Origin: CAYLHS01 sp964496205
Lineage (GTDB): Bacteria > Actinomycetota > Acidimicrobiia > Spongiisociales > UBA4744
Length of the DNA stretch: 14,086 bases
Direction: 5' to 3'
Assembly (NCBI GenBank): GCA_964496205.1
Contig: CAZBXV010000050.1
Span: forward strand, 1-14,086
Shown here: positions 13,911-14,086 of the stretch, piece by piece
How positions within the stretch are numbered: position 1 is the first letter of the stretch
Layout of the letters: every line of letters begins with the position of its first letter
Program-made: the position numbers and the translations under genes
Notes under the pieces: generated by a model
What the model was told of the DNA's origin: nothing
What the model saw: the letters and a program-made list of their open reading frames with translations, nothing else
The model's database searches: none

Positions 13911-14086
13911 AGCGCGCACGCCTCTCTGTAGATGGTGGTGAGGTTGGTGAGGGCGTGGGTGGGGTTGTAGTTGGTGAGGTAGGTGGTGCGGGCGGTGGTG
14001 CTTGCGTGGTCGATGAGGGTGTCGTCGGTGAGGTTGGTGAGGGTTTCTGCCCATGCGGTGGGGTTGCCGGGTGGTGCGGTGAGGCC
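13898..14086 (-). CDS. C-terminal end of a GT4-type glycosyltransferase, cut by window edge
   Basis: The minus strand is open from the window edge to a TAG at 13898-13900, giving the last 62 residues of a protein. It begins GLTAPPGNPTAWAETLTNL, like the Gllvppgdpealaeal segment of GT4 enzymes that follows the donor-binding site, and continues with helices ending in ALTNLTTIYREA, the usual C-terminal closing helix (…Y…al..iY.ea). The N-terminal domain and E-x7-E motif lie outside the window. Its first 53 codons end almost only in C, with a few A and a single TGG, and 15 of them are ACC threonine codons. The last nine sense codons return to ordinary use. The gene converges on the proline-dehydrogenase-like gene with an 11-bp gap. 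Confidence 0.7.
   Translation of the reverse strand, partial: GLTAPPGNPTAWAETLTNLTDDTLIDHASTTARTTYLTNYNPTHALTNLTTIYREACALAYR
13937..14043. repeat. 17-bp direct repeat inside the partial glycosyltransferase gene
   Basis: GGTGAGGTTGGTGAGGG occurs at 13937-13953 and again at 14027-14043, 90 bp apart (a multiple of three). On the minus strand both copies encode the same LTNLT-type residues in frame. The flanking DNA is G/T-rich on the plus strand, so the repeat partly reflects the biased composition. Confidence 0.6.

Noticed and set aside
13176..14054. A 292-codon minus-strand frame beginning with many His and Pro residues
   Set aside because: It is the out-of-frame reading of the biased glycosyltransferase end running into antisense of the proline-dehydrogenase-like gene; the GT4-like frame next to it explains the sequence.

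Overview
The window is a high-GC stretch of bacterial DNA packed with surface-polysaccharide genes. It most resembles an Actinomycetota exopolysaccharide or capsule locus. Dense coding, GTG starts, 1-4 bp stop/start overlaps and a long Thr-rich linker in a surface protein would fit Acidimicrobiia-like actinobacteria, but that placement is an inference; no rRNA or housekeeping marker is present. I see no tRNA, IS element, CRISPR array or integrase, and no gene-free stretch longer than about 150 bases.

Layout, left to right. (1) Minus strand, 1-2084: a Wzx-type flippase followed by a Wzy/O-antigen-ligase-type membrane protein cut by the window edge. (2) Plus strand, 2233-3862: a left-handed beta-helix O-acetyltransferase and a nucleotidyltransferase-fold protein. 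(3) Minus strand, 3855-6524: a membrane-anchored right-handed beta-helix protein with a Thr-rich stalk, followed by a PAPS-type sulfotransferase. (4) Minus strand, 6600-8380: a family-4 glycosyltransferase overlapping a thymidylate-kinase-like P-loop kinase. (5) Plus strand, 8481-11196: a tight operon of GDP-mannose 4,6-dehydratase, GDP-L-fucose synthase and a WecG/TagA/CpsF glycosyltransferase. (6) Minus strand, 11187-12113: a single APH-like phosphotransferase. (7) Plus strand, 12185-13886: a polysaccharide deacetylase and a proline-dehydrogenase-like barrel protein. (8) Minus strand, 13898 to the edge: the C-terminus of another GT4 glycosyltransferase with extremely skewed codon use.

Together these suggest synthesis of a GDP-L-fucose-containing glycan: Gmd and Fcl make the sugar nucleotide, three glycosyltransferases (GT4, GT26, partial GT4) build the repeat unit, Wzx/Wzy export and polymerise it, and O-acetylation, sulfation and de-N-acetylation decorate it. 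The beta-helix protein is a candidate surface lyase, epimerase or polymer-binding protein.

The least explained part is a set of four proteins whose families are not standard glycan enzymes: the nucleotidyltransferase-fold protein (its C-terminus looks like a decayed P-loop kinase half), the stand-alone thymidylate-kinase-like protein, the APH-like kinase, and the proline-dehydrogenase-like protein, which lacks the arginine pair that binds proline. They may add an unrecognised phosphoryl- or nucleotidyl-dependent substituent, but this is inference.
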